Origin: Struthidea cinerea
Lineage: Eukaryota > Chordata > Aves > Passeriformes > Corcoracidae
Reading direction: 5' to 3'
Assembly: GCA_013397865.1 (NCBI GenBank)
Contig: VZTI01005056.1
Span: 233,038-297,037 of the forward strand
DNA length: 64,000 nucleotides
The position numbers were made by a program, and so were the translations under genes. A model generated the notes under the pieces. The model worked only from the letters and a program-made list of their open reading frames with translations, was not told the DNA's origin and ran no database searches. Below, in pieces: positions 23,855 through 35,330 of this stretch (its first letter is position 1; each line of letters begins with the position of its first letter).

Positions 23855-26800
23855 CTACACAATAAATTAGAGAAGGTTTGGTGGGGGTTTTTTCTCTTGG
23901 TTTTGTTTGGTTTTAAGAATGAGACCTTTATTGCAAGAAGAGTTGTCTGAGCCCTTCAATAATGAAACACCAACCCTTCTTAAGTGTGTAACTTCAAGGT
24001 AAGTACCATAATATTACCCTCACTCCCTGCTTCTGTCTATTACACGCAAAATATGTGACACAATTTTTTGTGCCAATGATGCCCTCCAAATTGCAGTTCT
24101 GAGACAGCAAGATTCCCACTCGTTATTTTCCACATCTTTCCAAGCTGTTGGACTGTGCTCCCAGCAGCCGCTCGTGTGGCTCTGGTGACACCTAGCGATG
24201 GAACTACTACACAGTGTGATCCTGCAGTTACAGCCTCATCCTCACTTGGGTTTGAATGGCTGGGAAAGACAATCCACTGCAAGTATTTGTCAAACTCACT
24301 GAATTTAGAGTTGTCAGGAGCATCAAAGACAGAGATTGAGCAGCTGGACTTCAGTGACAGTTATTAAATTCTGGATAATAATCAGCACAGATGTAGATTA
24401 CATGAAAAGTTACATTAATTCAGAGATTTCATTGATTCAGAGAAGCTAAACAGATGAAAATTTTACCATTAAATCTAATAATTTTTTACTTCACAGAAAA
24501 ATTGGAATGTGAATGATTTATATAACTTATTTGTGGGATGAGTTACCCTACTAAGAAAACACAGGTAGAGCTTCACAATTACACATTCGATGTGGAAGTA
24601 TTAAGTGTTCATAATTTGGACAGATTGTTGCAATTTCATCTTACAGGGGGTTCATTTTATTCTGGGTTTTGATTTTTATTTTAGGCTGCTCATTGAAGTA
24701 TTTGTGTTGAAGAAGCAGTAAAAAGCTTTTTCTCAGTGATCCCAAAGCTGTCACTCGTTTTGCACTAAACTTTAAATTTATTTGCATGATAGCAAGTCCA
24801 TGACTTTTGTTTGCTATTTTTAAAGTTAGACATATGTATCATTCTTGGAAAGCAAAAAAAAACCCAACCAAACAAAAAACAACAACAACAACAAAGGCAA
24901 AATAAAGCAAAAGCAAACAATTTTTTTAAAAAATTAAAATAACTTTACTCTGTAGTTACGAATTTTTCTGGTTTTCAACTTTCATCTTAAAGAGTTGTCT
25001 TCTCAAATTACTTCCTAAACTGTAGAACTGCAGTTTAGTTTAGTACAGTTTAGGCTCAAACAGATGCTTGTACTATATAGCAGAAGCTTCCAATAAAAGT
25101 TTGAGGCAGATCATTGAAGAGAGCACTAGAAATCCAGTAAGAGCTCAATAAGGCAATGATCACTAAATACTGCACAAACCGTTCAAACGTTTCAGGCTTT
25201 TATGGAGAAATCTAAGTATTACAGCACTTTTCAGTATTCCTCTGAGAGGCTCAAGCACTACTCAGGGGAAGGCAACACTAGGGTATAAGTCTAACAGGTT
25301 GGAAGTAGGGGTCCACTAGCTGTTAAATGCGAGAGTGTTTTCCACAAAGCAGAACCAGGAAACACTGGAATAATTGTATATATTATTTGCTTCCTTGTCT
25401 GGTATTTTCAAACATCAAAAAGTAGCATCCAGATTAAATATCATATACCGCAGCATCCTGCAATATCCTCCAATATCAAGATTCCCAAGAGCATGTAAGA
25501 ACAAAAAAACACAGCCAAACATTCCCAGTTTACTGTGTTCCACAGATTTCTGGTTGTCAGATGGTCATATGCAATACTATATTTGGGTTTTGACAAAAGG
25601 AACTGTTTAATTGCAACAGCAATTTTTTGAACACATGAAAATCTTTGCTCACTATGATTCTGCAACAAGGAGTTCTACAGCCCAACCCTGTGTTATTAAA
25701 ACCCCATCATTTACTTTTTTCTCTGAATCTGCCTCCAGGTGTATTGATGTAATACTTTCCAATTCTTCTGCTGGAAAGGAAAATATACACTCATTTCTCA
25801 TTCAGCCTCTCTACACAAACCTTTGTCTTCACAGTAGACTCCCTCCTCCACTCCTACTTCTTTTCCAGAGTGAAGCATTCTTGTCTCTTCAATCACATCT
25901 TGTAAGAAAACTATTTTACAACTTCAGTCAAGCTCATTGCCATCCTCTGGCAACATTCCAAATATAACCACGAGAAAATGCTGTCATTCCAACTATATGA
26001 AGTTTTATGTACTATTTAATTTGACTTTTGACTACTGATGAGGTGACAATGCTATGAAAATGTCTACTATAAGTCCCAAAGTGCAATGATCATCTTTCTG
26101 ATAAGCTTAAGAAGTCTGCTTTAAACAGTCTCCTTGACATCAGCAAGAATTTTATTTCCTTCAGTCTTAGCTTCTTAACAGTACCTCTTCCATTTTAAGT
26201 AGACTCCTTTTTAAATTTAAGCATTGTCATGTAATTTCTTGGGTTTGGTGTTCCAGTATGAACACTTATTTTACACTGTAGATATACTTACGAAAAGGTC
26301 CTCTGACATAGTTTGAACAGCAATCCACAAACCAATTAAGACCAAGCAATAACTAACATACTTGGTCTTGCACTGCACTCCTACAGGAGTCACCAACCCC
26401 CAGTCTACACCAGAAAGTTGACACATACTATTACAGTTGCTGAGATAACATTTCACAGCATTTCTGACCATTTTGAGAATGTTGCGCTTGCTACTGAATG
26501 AAGCAGCTGGTTAATCAAGCCATCTTTTTTAGCAATGATAAAACTTCAACTCATAGAACTCTGCATGATTTGCTTACACAGTTATCAGGTTCAAACTAAG
26601 TTTCCATTCACACAGGACCACAATTTTACCAGTACATACTATTCAGTCCTTCCTATTTACATTGTTCCAGGGCTCAACAGACTGTTTTCTGCCTACCAGT
26701 GTCTGAGACATGGAATTTAGTCAGGCATTGTGGTTCCCTCATCTTATTACAAAAACCAAAAATTCACATGTATACCAGCACAGACTCATTTTAATTTTGT

Positions 26801-28767
26801 ACTGCCTGTGCCTCATTTGAACAACCCCACGACCAGTAAGAATATTCATTACTATCTGTTATATTAGCTTCTACTGCTGCTGACCTATACTTTATCCAAG
26901 GATATGATATTTTCATGAATTCTGCTTACAGTATACAGAAATCTAAGCTGTATGTTCTTCTGCACCTTTTGTCATTTGCTTTAAACTAAAGGGCAGAAGA
27001 AAAAGATTACAGAGAAGCTCAATCATAATTCACAGCTTGGGTCCTCCTCTGCAATAAAATACATCTATTTCAGATGATTCCCCCAGTTCCAATAAAGTTC
27101 ATCTTCTAAGCTGTGTACCAAGACCTTGCTTTGGTCAGAAAGTGACAACAGGAACACTTAAAAAATACCAGGAAGATGCTAGCCTTCTCTTTCCTACCAA
27201 ACAGCCGAAGTTTTCCCTCTAGATGCTTTCTCTTGTCTTTTCCTTTGTTGCTGTTATACAGCAAAATTTAAAGTTTCTTGAGGCTTTTTCACCTGGATTT
27301 CAAAGCTCGATGCTGTCCCCTAGAGTATCACATGTCCAGTTGTTTCTATGCCTCAGCCTTCTACAGTGTTCATCCACTCAATGCCTTCCAGCAGTGCAGA
27401 GGAGATTCTTATGCTGGAACTGCTATCACAGACAGAGTATTTCTGTATGACATGTCCTAGACTCTCCCCTGTAAAGCACTCTCATTCTTCCACTGCTGAT
27501 TCTACTCACCCAGACTTTTATGAGATCCTTTTTACTACAGCATATCCAAGTCCTCAATTAGTTTATAGTTCATGTGACTAAGATTTTAAATTCTGTATTT
27601 ATACACTTAGCCACCCGAACAGCATATTTAATTTTACAACTGTATTGAAATCATCATTATTGCCACATATTCAAATAGCACCAGGTCCCAGAAAGATACA
27701 TTCACATAAATAAAATTTTGCATCGCCCTCATTTTAGGCAACTTAAAGTATTTCTTGCTTGGTGTTAAAGCTGGCTGGGCTGTGTGGCTGTAGCTTCTAT
27801 ATCTGACCTACTTAAAAAAAGAAAAAAACAACCCTGCTTCTGCAGATCTGCATGAATTTCTTTTTTGGCTAATGGACTTGCATCACAAGTTTTTGGGTTG
27901 TACTGGTCTACATTAAAGTGCCTGTAGACCCCAGATTTGCCCTCCTTGTGCCCTCACTTTTCAAAAAAAAACAAGCCCAAAATGTTTGCACTTAGACCAC
28001 TACCTCTCCATGCATATTACAATTGGTATAGGTAAGGCCCTCTTTACTTGATTCATATTCTAATTTCCATCATCACATTGATTTATTGATTGGAGTGTTT
28101 AACACATGCATATTCATAAACTGTGTTTTTACACTTCTTCTGAAATTTTAGTTAGGCCTTACAAGCACTTTGTAAACTCAAGAGACACAGCTAGCTATGG
28201 AGTACCAAATTCTAAAGGACTGGTTGCACAGATGAAATTTTTCTTTAGTTTTTTTAAAAATAAATTTAACTTTTCCCATATGGTAGTAGAGAATCTTCAT
28301 GCGGTTCTGTTCTGAACTTGCCAAATACCTTAAAAATCAGCATATATATGGAACTTTTTCCTTCTTGCTAGGATATATTCTGCTTACAGGATTTAAGTAC
28401 AGAAACAGTACAATGCCCTTGGTGAAATGTGCTTTTTCTTATGAAAATGGAAGAATTCTATTCAACATAAGTATGGCCTTGACTTCCTATGCATGCCATC
28501 TGAGAGCACAGGAGCAGAACACTGTTAACAAATATACTACGAAACTAGTTCAACACATTCATTTTTTAAGAGTTAACATTTTACCTTTTTATGCAAGTCA
28601 CATGCTTTATAATAAGAATAATGTCATAGAAAGAAAAGTTGTAATTTACTCATATATTTATCAGTATTTCAAGTACTTTAATAAAATGGTTTCGGTATTT
28701 AAGTTTTTCAATAAAACAATACTAGAATCTATTATAAGCCATATTCATTATAACCACGAGTACTCAC
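23855..28767. other. MCPH1 intron 3
   Basis: Intron of 4913 bases with donor GTGAGTAC. It contains a low-complexity AAC/AAAC tract near 24855-24920. The only other notes are many short random ORFs. No CR1 or LTR was recognised. Confidence 0.8.
24855..24920. repeat. AAC/AAAC-rich low-complexity tract
   Basis: Plus-strand sequence of A-rich type with several AAC units in a row (ACAACAACAACAACAA) between A runs. It is intronic, in MCPH1 intron 3. Confidence 0.8.
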
Positions 28768-28886
28768 TTTTCCACCCAGAGTACAGAAACTATTTTTACA
28801 CCCATCTTCTGTGCTTTTTTCCACGTAGTCAAACGCCCGTCTTTGAAGACTACATGGGTCACGTGCTTGTTCAAAGTTTTTGAAAC
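28768..28886 (-). CDS. MCPH1: MCPH1 exon 3 (BRCT1 core)
   Basis: A 119-base exon for residues 38-76 plus two bases of Lys77. The acceptor is TGTATTTCTGCAG and the donor is GGAAAA followed by GTGAGT. The peptide starts [17 protein letters not shown] and ends VSVLWVEK. The THV(V/I)FKDG strand and the VLWVEK helix with its conserved Trp are hallmarks of the first BRCT domain of MCPH1. The exon lies antisense inside a 194-codon plus-strand ORF (28299-28883), which is a chance reading. Confidence 0.97.
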
Positions 28887-31214
28887 CTGCAGAAATACAG
28901 AGTTCATATTTAAGTCTGATAATTGGAAAATGCTAATGAAACCAGCTAGTGTAGTCCATTTTTAGTGTATAAACCATTAGCGTAAAAATTTATTCTAAAC
29001 ATTATGTCAAGGACTCTTTTGATCTTTCCCAACTTCACAAGAAGCCTCAAGCAATGAAAACTCCAGTCTCATTAGTCAAGCTAACGCAGGCTAAAGACAT
29101 CGAGTAGCCTTTTGTTTTCAAACTGCTCTAGGTTGCCATTTTCAGCTCCCTACTCTACGTGTATCACTAATTTTGCAACATTTTTATTTATATAGTGCAA
29201 CATAATTTCTTGTTCATCAGCCAGTACAGAAAGCAGATGCCACTATCCAAAGAAATAACAAAATATCTTTTAGGCAGTAAAGAACTCAGGCTTAAAGAGT
29301 ACAGCTAACCTCACTTTTTAAACTAATTTTTGTCAATAAAAATCACTTTTCGTTTTGAGGGAAGGGTGAAGATACCACAAACAAAAATTATATGGGAATG
29401 CTTTGAAAAATGAGAAATACAGAAAATTAAAGTAGCATAGATGATCAAATTTTCAGTTATCAGCCTCCATTGGCAAGTGAAGTTTTCAGTTCTAGATACT
29501 CCATTCTTCACAAACATGGTTTCCTTTGTGGAGACTAAGGACCCTACACAGAACTGCTTGATCAGTTGAGATTGTTGACGTGGTGAGATCAAAAGAACCC
29601 ATTTTTTACTGTGGCATCTCCCCAGGCAAATGGAAGTAGCTCTGCAGCTTTCTGTTGCACCCTCAGTTGCATCATTATACTTGGCTTACAGCATGCCGGG
29701 TCTATGCTTAGCTTAAGAAACTATTTAGCTTTTCCAAACATTGCTGCTGGCAAGCTGATTATGACTTCTTAGAAGATAAAACCCCATGATATTTAAGTAT
29801 CTAGGTATACAATGATCTATTAATCTCTTATAGAATAAATTATGACTCCAGATGCAATTGCTTGCTTACTTTGCCAACACAGCAAAAGTAACAGTCCATG
29901 TGCTAGGGATGTTTGATGTAGCTTTGCCTCCAAATTATGGAGGAGCACCACCTTACACCTTCCTCTCACCTTTCCCACCTCCTCCCCTTACCCTGCGCAT
30001 CTTCTGCTGCTCAGCTGAACTTACTTTGAGATGTCTGAATCAACAATCTAGTGAAAAACTAATTTAGAATTTAATTTCCTGACACAGTGAACCAAGTCAG
30101 CTTACTATCATGTTCTTAGCCAAGAACAAGGAAGTGTCTGGAATAGGGAAGGGGCATGACCATTCCTATTCAGTCATAGGGATCTGCTAAATAGGCTCAT
30201 CCGTATCATCTGCCTGCACCATATTTGGGTTTTTTGACCATTTTGAAGAATTTTGAAGCCTTATGCTTCTGCCATATTTTCTGTGAGAAAAAACTCTAGC
30301 ATCATCAGAACAGAATTACATAGGTCTGATAGTACAGCATAGAAATATTTCTTGTTCTTTTCACCCAAGTTATTTATTGAGAGTCATGTTTGCTTTAATA
30401 ATAAAACCAGTTATCCTACTGTTCTGTCACACTCAGTCAGCTAACTTCATACAGAAAGAGGATTTGGGGAGGGAGATCAGCAAGATTTCCTAAATTACTG
30501 TAAGAGACATCTAAACATGCCCATTTAAAGAGCTCTGGGAGTCCACACAAGTATTTTTTAGAGCATGATGTGGGCTGTAAAAATCTCCATTAACCAGTGA
30601 TAATGTGCAAGAAGGGAAGATGCCAGTTTGACTTTGGTCTCTGGTTGAAATGTTACAGCTAGCAATTAAACATGTTTTGCACCTACAAGTCAACAACATC
30701 TGGTATGGAAAAAATCATTGAGACAGATACTGAAACTCTTACATGTATTTTTACTAGCACTTTCTGGAATTAATCCAAATTTGTGGGAGAGTGAATGGAA
30801 GAATAAAATGTCGTGGTACTTCAGTTAGAAAATATTGTACTAATAACAGAGCAGCTGCTTACAAGTTGATGAAAACAAAACAATATAATGAACATACTTG
30901 TAAATCACAGGTTTTCAACAGTTAGATTAGCTTTGCCCACAGCATGTGCCAAGCCCAAGGCTTCCCAAGAAATGTGTGCTATCACATTAATATGCAAAGA
31001 GGTCTGTAGATGTAGAAAGGCTTGAGATGCATTTCCCATCTGTCAGTAGCAAGAATTTTACAGCATGTTGGTCTGTTCTCAGGTCTCTGATTTTCTCCCT
31101 TCCTGCCCTTTAAAAACTCATACTAAATAGAAATATATGTGACAAGCAGAACAACCAAGCTAATTTATAATTAAGACCTTTCCTATTCTATTTATTTCAA
31201 AATAGTCTCCTTAC
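28887..31214. other. MCPH1 intron 2
   Basis: Intron of 2328 bases with donor GTAAGGAG after exon 2. No repeats of recent type or further exons were recognised. Confidence 0.8.
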
Positions 31215-31306
31215 TTTTGCTCCCATATCAAGAAGTTGCTGTTCAAAGGTTTTTGAGTAATTTTCTGTTCTGTTAGATGACCAAACTTCTACAAATGCAG
31301 AAATAC
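31215..31306 (-). CDS. MCPH1: MCPH1 exon 2 (BRCT1, first strand and helix)
   Basis: A 92-base exon that completes codon 7 (Gly) and encodes residues 8-37. The acceptor is CTGATCCAG and the donor is GCAAAA followed by GTAAGG. The peptide starts [20 protein letters not shown] and ends LLDMGAK. Human MCPH1 reads [18 protein letters not shown] here, so the assignment is secure. It forms the start of the N-terminal BRCT domain, which is needed for centrosomal location and condensin II control in the known proteins. Confidence 0.97.
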
Positions 31307-33360
31307 CTGGATCAGAAGAGAGAAAACAACAACTAATGAAGGACATACCACGGTAAAACTGGTTAAACTGCCTTTCCAATAGAAGTTTCTTTTATACAGA
31401 TCACATTCAGTTGCAAATACAGCTTTTAGTAAACGGTCAGATTTTAGCAGCAGAATTTGTTTTTGTGTATTTATGTCCCCTAAATTAATTGTAACGGAAA
31501 TAACTTAGAAGTCTGACACCAGTTAAACAACTTTTCACTTCATCTATTTAAAACACTACCAGCTTAACAAGCAATCCGTTATCTTTACGTGACTGCTCAG
31601 CTTTACCGTTATTTAATCACTGTTAATCTTCGGATTAATTAAAAATTTGAAAACCAGTTGATATAACACAGAACAAAATGAAATCACCACAATAGAATTA
31701 CTCCTTGCCCAAACTCCCAGAAAATTTTGCAGAAATATCACTTAACAGTTTCCAATTGACTTCAATTTTCACTTGAAACACCCAAAATTAAGTTCATATA
31801 ACAGGGGCTAATAAAATTTCATGTCAGTTGCCTTATGCAACTTTAGGTATTCAGATTTAATTAACTTGCTTTATTAAGCAGATTAATAAACTCCTCAAGG
31901 AATCAAATCAGCCTTGGTTGAGAATATCTTCAAACAAACAACCAAAGACAGAAATACTGGCCAGGAGGGATAAACAAATAAAACTTATAACAATACCTTC
32001 ATTAATTTTACGTAGGACAGGCACTAAAGTGTCCCACAGTTCCACTGGCCATGCCACTTTCTCATTTTGAATGACAAATCAGGAAAATTCCAAAAACTGG
32101 AGAAATGGCAGTTCACCAAAAACAACTTCATGCAAACTGCAGGCCAGACAACTCTCAGAACTCATGAATAAAACTGAATTTCAATTTAAAAGGGTCATCC
32201 TTAGCAAATATTGCTTAATTATCTTAACTACTAAGATAATTAAGCATGTCCTTCTGATTATTATGTAGTCTCATCTGTCTTCTTTCTAAATGAAAACAGA
32301 ATAATGCTCCAAGTACTTTTATAAAGATTAAAATATTTTTACAATTACTAGAAATATTTTTGACATATAAGAGAAATATGAAACATAAACCACTTCCTCA
32401 CACAAAGCACTAGGAAAAATCTTATTATCTGTACTTCAGATATAAATGGGAATTTAAGACAAGTCTATTCCAACGTGCTTTTAACTGTTCATTCTACTAC
32501 TAGACTGGGGCAGATTCTGCCAGAGTTGCTTTTTCCCTTGATTGTTCAATTGTGAAAAACGTTGCACTTGCATTTGAAAAGATAGTATCTTCCTCTTACA
32601 TCAAATATTTTAGAACTTTCACAGCGGAAAACAGATCGGAACATTTCAGTAAAGGTCTAACTAGGAACTTAAAGGGATGATACTTCAAAGCTCCACGCAC
32701 ATGCAGTAGGATCAAAGGTGTATTTTACAATAATTAGTCAATTTTAGCTAATCAAATACATTCCAGCAAAAGGCAAGGCTTTTTGCAGTTTTTGCAGTTG
32801 ATGGAAAGGAAAATGAGGAAGTGCTTGGCGCTTTTTTCAACTAGAAGAGCTCTGAATAGAGACGGGTTCTTGTAAACGCCAGCCTTAGAAGGTCTCAGAG
32901 AGGGCGGTGATCGCAGAGGAAAATGGCCATGAGAGGGCAACTTGGGGAGGCAGAAATTTTGAGATGCAGAAGAAAGCCACGACCGACCGGGGTGGGAAGA
33001 GCAGAGGGGTCGCCGGGCAGTGCCCCACTGGGAGCCACCCTAAAGGGGCAGCCCGAGCGGAGGGAAGCGTCCGGCCCTGCCCGCCCCAGCGGCGGCGCGG
33101 CGGGGCCGGGCCTGCGCCCGGGCACAACCCGCTTCCAGCCGCGGCCGAGCAGGCCCCGCCGCCGGGATCGGGCGGGGTCGCGGCGAGTCAGAGCAGCCCG
33201 CGGGGGAACCCTGACCACTCCGCGACCGCGGCCCGGGCCTCCACAGCGGCCCGTCACCCGCCCTGCCGGGAAGCGCCGACAAGGGCCGCAAGGAGACAGG
33301 GGGCAGTGGCAGCGCGGAGCCTGCGCCGGGGAAGCCACGGCACGGCAGCCAAGCCGGTAC
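31307..33360. other. MCPH1 intron 1
   Basis: Intron of 2054 bases, donor GTACCG inside the CpG island and acceptor TGATCCAG. The base composition changes from GC-rich at its 5' end to AT-rich. It contains a perfect 15-bp inverted repeat at 32212-32246. Confidence 0.85.
32212..32246. repeat. Perfect 15-bp inverted repeat, 5-nt loop
   Basis: The left arm TGCTTAATTATCTTA (32212-32226) is the exact reverse complement of the right arm (32232-32246), with the loop ACTAC between them. It would fold as a hairpin in DNA or in the intron 1 transcript of MCPH1. No terminal inverted repeat transposon or microRNA family was recognised. Confidence 0.9.
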
Positions 33361-33590
33361 CTTTCAGGACGGGCTCCATTGGCGGCACAGCCCGGCAGCT
33401 TACAGCGCCCGCCACAGCTCAAACCCGCCTCCGCGCACGGCCCCGCCGCGCCTGCGCAGAAGGGGCGGGCGGCGGCCGTGCCGTGGCCGTGCAGCTGCGT
33501 CCCGCGGTGCTGGTCGGAAATGGAGTGTGCTCGGCCCCGCTCCGGCCGTGCCCGCCGCCGGGGGAGGCTTGGCACAGCCGAATGCTGCTG
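32960..33590 (-). promoter_or_regulatory. CpG island and likely MCPH1 promoter
   Basis: A block of about 600 bases is very rich in G, C and CpG, unlike the AT-rich surroundings, and contains exon 1 of MCPH1. Upstream of the start codon (33379, minus strand) lie an NRF1-like site, read on the minus strand as TGCGCAGGCGC, at 33448-33458 and an Sp1-type GGGGCGGGC at 33462-33470, about 70-90 bases from the ATG. No TATA box is seen. This suits a TATA-less housekeeping promoter with a short 5' leader. Long ORFs of 226-231 codons on both strands here are artefacts of GC-rich composition. The island ends abruptly where a CR1 tail starts at about 33597. Confidence 0.85.
33361..33379 (-). CDS. MCPH1: MCPH1 exon 1, start codon
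   Basis: Nineteen coding bases encode MEPVLK and the first base of codon 7, followed by the donor GTACCG. The start is in the context CCGCCAATGG, with G at +4. Human MCPH1 begins MAAPILK with the same split codon, which supports the choice of this ATG although the exon is so short. Upstream of the ATG is CpG-rich leader sequence. Confidence 0.93.
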
Positions 33591-33596
33591 GTCACA

Positions 33597-34165
33597 GAAT
33601 AACTAGGTTGGAAAAGACCTCTGAGATCATCGAGTTCAACCTATGACCCAACACCACCTGGTGAACTAGACCATGGCACTGAGTTTTTCCCTAAACATCT
33701 CCAGGGACAGTGACTCCACCACTTCCCTGGGCAGCCCATTCCAATATCTGATCACCCTTCCTATTAAAAAATTCTTCCTAATACCAAGCCTAAACTGCCC
33801 CTGGCACAGTTTAACACTAGGTCCTCTCATCCTGCCACTAGTTCCCGGGACAAGAGCCCAACCCTCGGGTGGCTACACCCTCCTTTCAGGCAGTTGTAGA
33901 GAGCAATGAGGTCCCTCCTGAGCCTCCTCCAGGCTAAACACCCCCAGCTCCCTCAGGCGCTGCATACAGGACTTGTGCTCCAGACACTTCACCAGCTCTG
34001 CTCTCCTTCTATGGAGTCGCTCCAGCACCTCAATGTCTTTTCTGGATTGAGGGGCCCAGAACTGGACACAGCACTTGCGGTGTGGCCTCACCAGTGCTCA
34101 GTACAGAATCACTGGTCCTGGTCCTGCTGGCCACACTACTGCTGATAGAGGCCAGGATGCCATGA
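33597..34165 (-). mobile_element. CR1 LINE 3' end, abutting the MCPH1 CpG island
   Basis: The 3' terminus (TCACAGAATAACTAGGTTGG on the plus strand) is at about 33597, and about 570 bases of CR1 3' sequence follow. They include the reverse complement of the ORF2 end: the minus strand encodes [20 protein letters not shown], typical of the C-terminal part of CR1 ORF2. It is 5'-truncated at about 34165. Its 3' end lies about 220 bases upstream of the MCPH1 start codon, in the same orientation as the gene. Confidence 0.92.
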
Positions 34166-34779
34166 AGTTTTGACAAAGCCAAACACCAAGTGAATTTTCT
34201 GTGTCACCGTTCGCTGTAAGGAGTCCTAAGGAGGCATTGCTGAAGAATTTTAGTTTGTAGGAAAGTGCATCAGAGAACTGCTGGTCTGTCAACTCTCTGG
34301 TGGCCCAAACAGCAGTGTCTGAAGTGAGAAAACAACAGAAAAAGCCAGCAAAATAGGGGTTAGCAAAGAGCACTGTGAGACAGTATTTAGCAAAGCATGT
34401 AAAACTGCTTGAGAGCAACTGTACTATTAACTATAGTTAGGGAACCCTAACAGGAACTGGCTTTGGTGCTTGAAGGCTGGAGTGTAGCAAACCTGATACC
34501 AGAGGAAAGTTAGAGAAAACCTCATGGTTTCCCCAAGGAGAATTATAAAATGTGTAAAAAAGTAAGGGAATTAGTGAGTGTAAGGAGATTTATCATGAGA
34601 AAGAAGGAGCACATCGAGGAAAATGATGCTGCAGAGGTTTATTATGCAACTCACAGAGCTCAGGAGTTACTATATGGTTCTACAAATTGATGCTGTTCTG
34701 AAATCTTCAATATGTAATGCTAATTCGCTCATCTGAAAAATAATATAGCTGACATGGAAAAACAAGAGAGGTGCAAAAC
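34166..34779. other. Intergenic, nothing certain
   Basis: Sequence between two CR1 remains. Parts may be older CR1 debris, but no clear match was seen. Confidence 0.4.
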
Positions 34780-35330
34780 AAGGATACTAAGTGATTTTCT
34801 CATGAAAAATAGCTATTCAGACAAGGACTTGTCAGCTTGGAAAAGAAATGATGGGAGGGGGATGTATTAGAGGTCCTTAAAATCATGAGTATGTGCAGAA
34901 GGTGAACATGGAGCGTTCCCAAAAAGAGCTAGTGAGCACCAAAAGAGACTACCAGATGGGGTCTTCTCAGAAGATGTATTTCCACATTGCACCTCATGAG
35001 ATTGTGGAAGTGTTCAGAGTGCTGGCAAACTACATGGTTTCTGAAGCAAATCCAGCAAATTCGTGAAAACCATTTTAAGACTATCAAACATGTACAGAAC
35101 CACCTTTCCCTCAGTAAAGCCCTGAACTGTATATTGCTGGACTCTGAGAAGGTACAGGAAACACTTTGGGTTTTTCTTTTCTCTTGTTCTTTATATTTTT
35201 CAGTCATTTTCCACTGGAGAGACAGTCCTGACCTATAAAGGTTTTGGTATGGTTCATTATGCCCATTCTTACTTTCATGGAGAGACTCAGATCTTGTCTC
35301 CTAGGAATCTACCAAGCAGATGGCTATACT
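34780..35330 (+). mobile_element. Ancient CR1/L3-type LINE remnant
   Basis: The plus strand matches the pattern of old amniote CR1-clade LINE 3' regions: CAGCTTGGAAAAGAAATGAT, then a block ending in TAAAATCATGAGTATG, and near the end ATGGAGAGACTCAG. It is much more diverged than the CR1 tails with avian ends, and no reading frame survives. Confidence 0.55.

Larger units (their letters stand above)
11220..33379 (-). other. MCPH1: MCPH1 gene, 5' part (start codon to exon 9)
   Basis: This is the span of the gene that could be traced. Eight exons on the minus strand join in phase into one open reading frame of 555 codons plus one base, and a ninth is probable. Intron lengths from the 5' end are about 2054, 2328, 4913, 609, 281, 953, 2251 and 6998 bases. 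The identification rests on residue-level similarity to vertebrate microcephalin along its N-terminal 220 residues, including the block KCMQPKD and the block ending in GSLIYSP. Microcephalin is a nuclear and centrosomal protein that restrains condensin II and takes part in checkpoint signalling; loss of human MCPH1 causes primary microcephaly with premature chromosome condensation (established knowledge). The C-terminal tandem BRCT pair is not in the window. Confidence 0.93.

Noticed and set aside
28299..28883. 194-codon plus-strand ORF
   Set aside because: Its right end is antisense to MCPH1 exon 3, whose frame is proven by homology and splice sites. The rest is intron, and the protein has no recognisable family.
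32895..33606. ORFs of 226-231 codons on both strands over the CpG island
   Set aside because: GC-rich sequence lacks stop codons by chance. The translations are Arg/Pro/Gly/Ala-rich, and the true feature is the promoter and 19 coding bases of exon 1.
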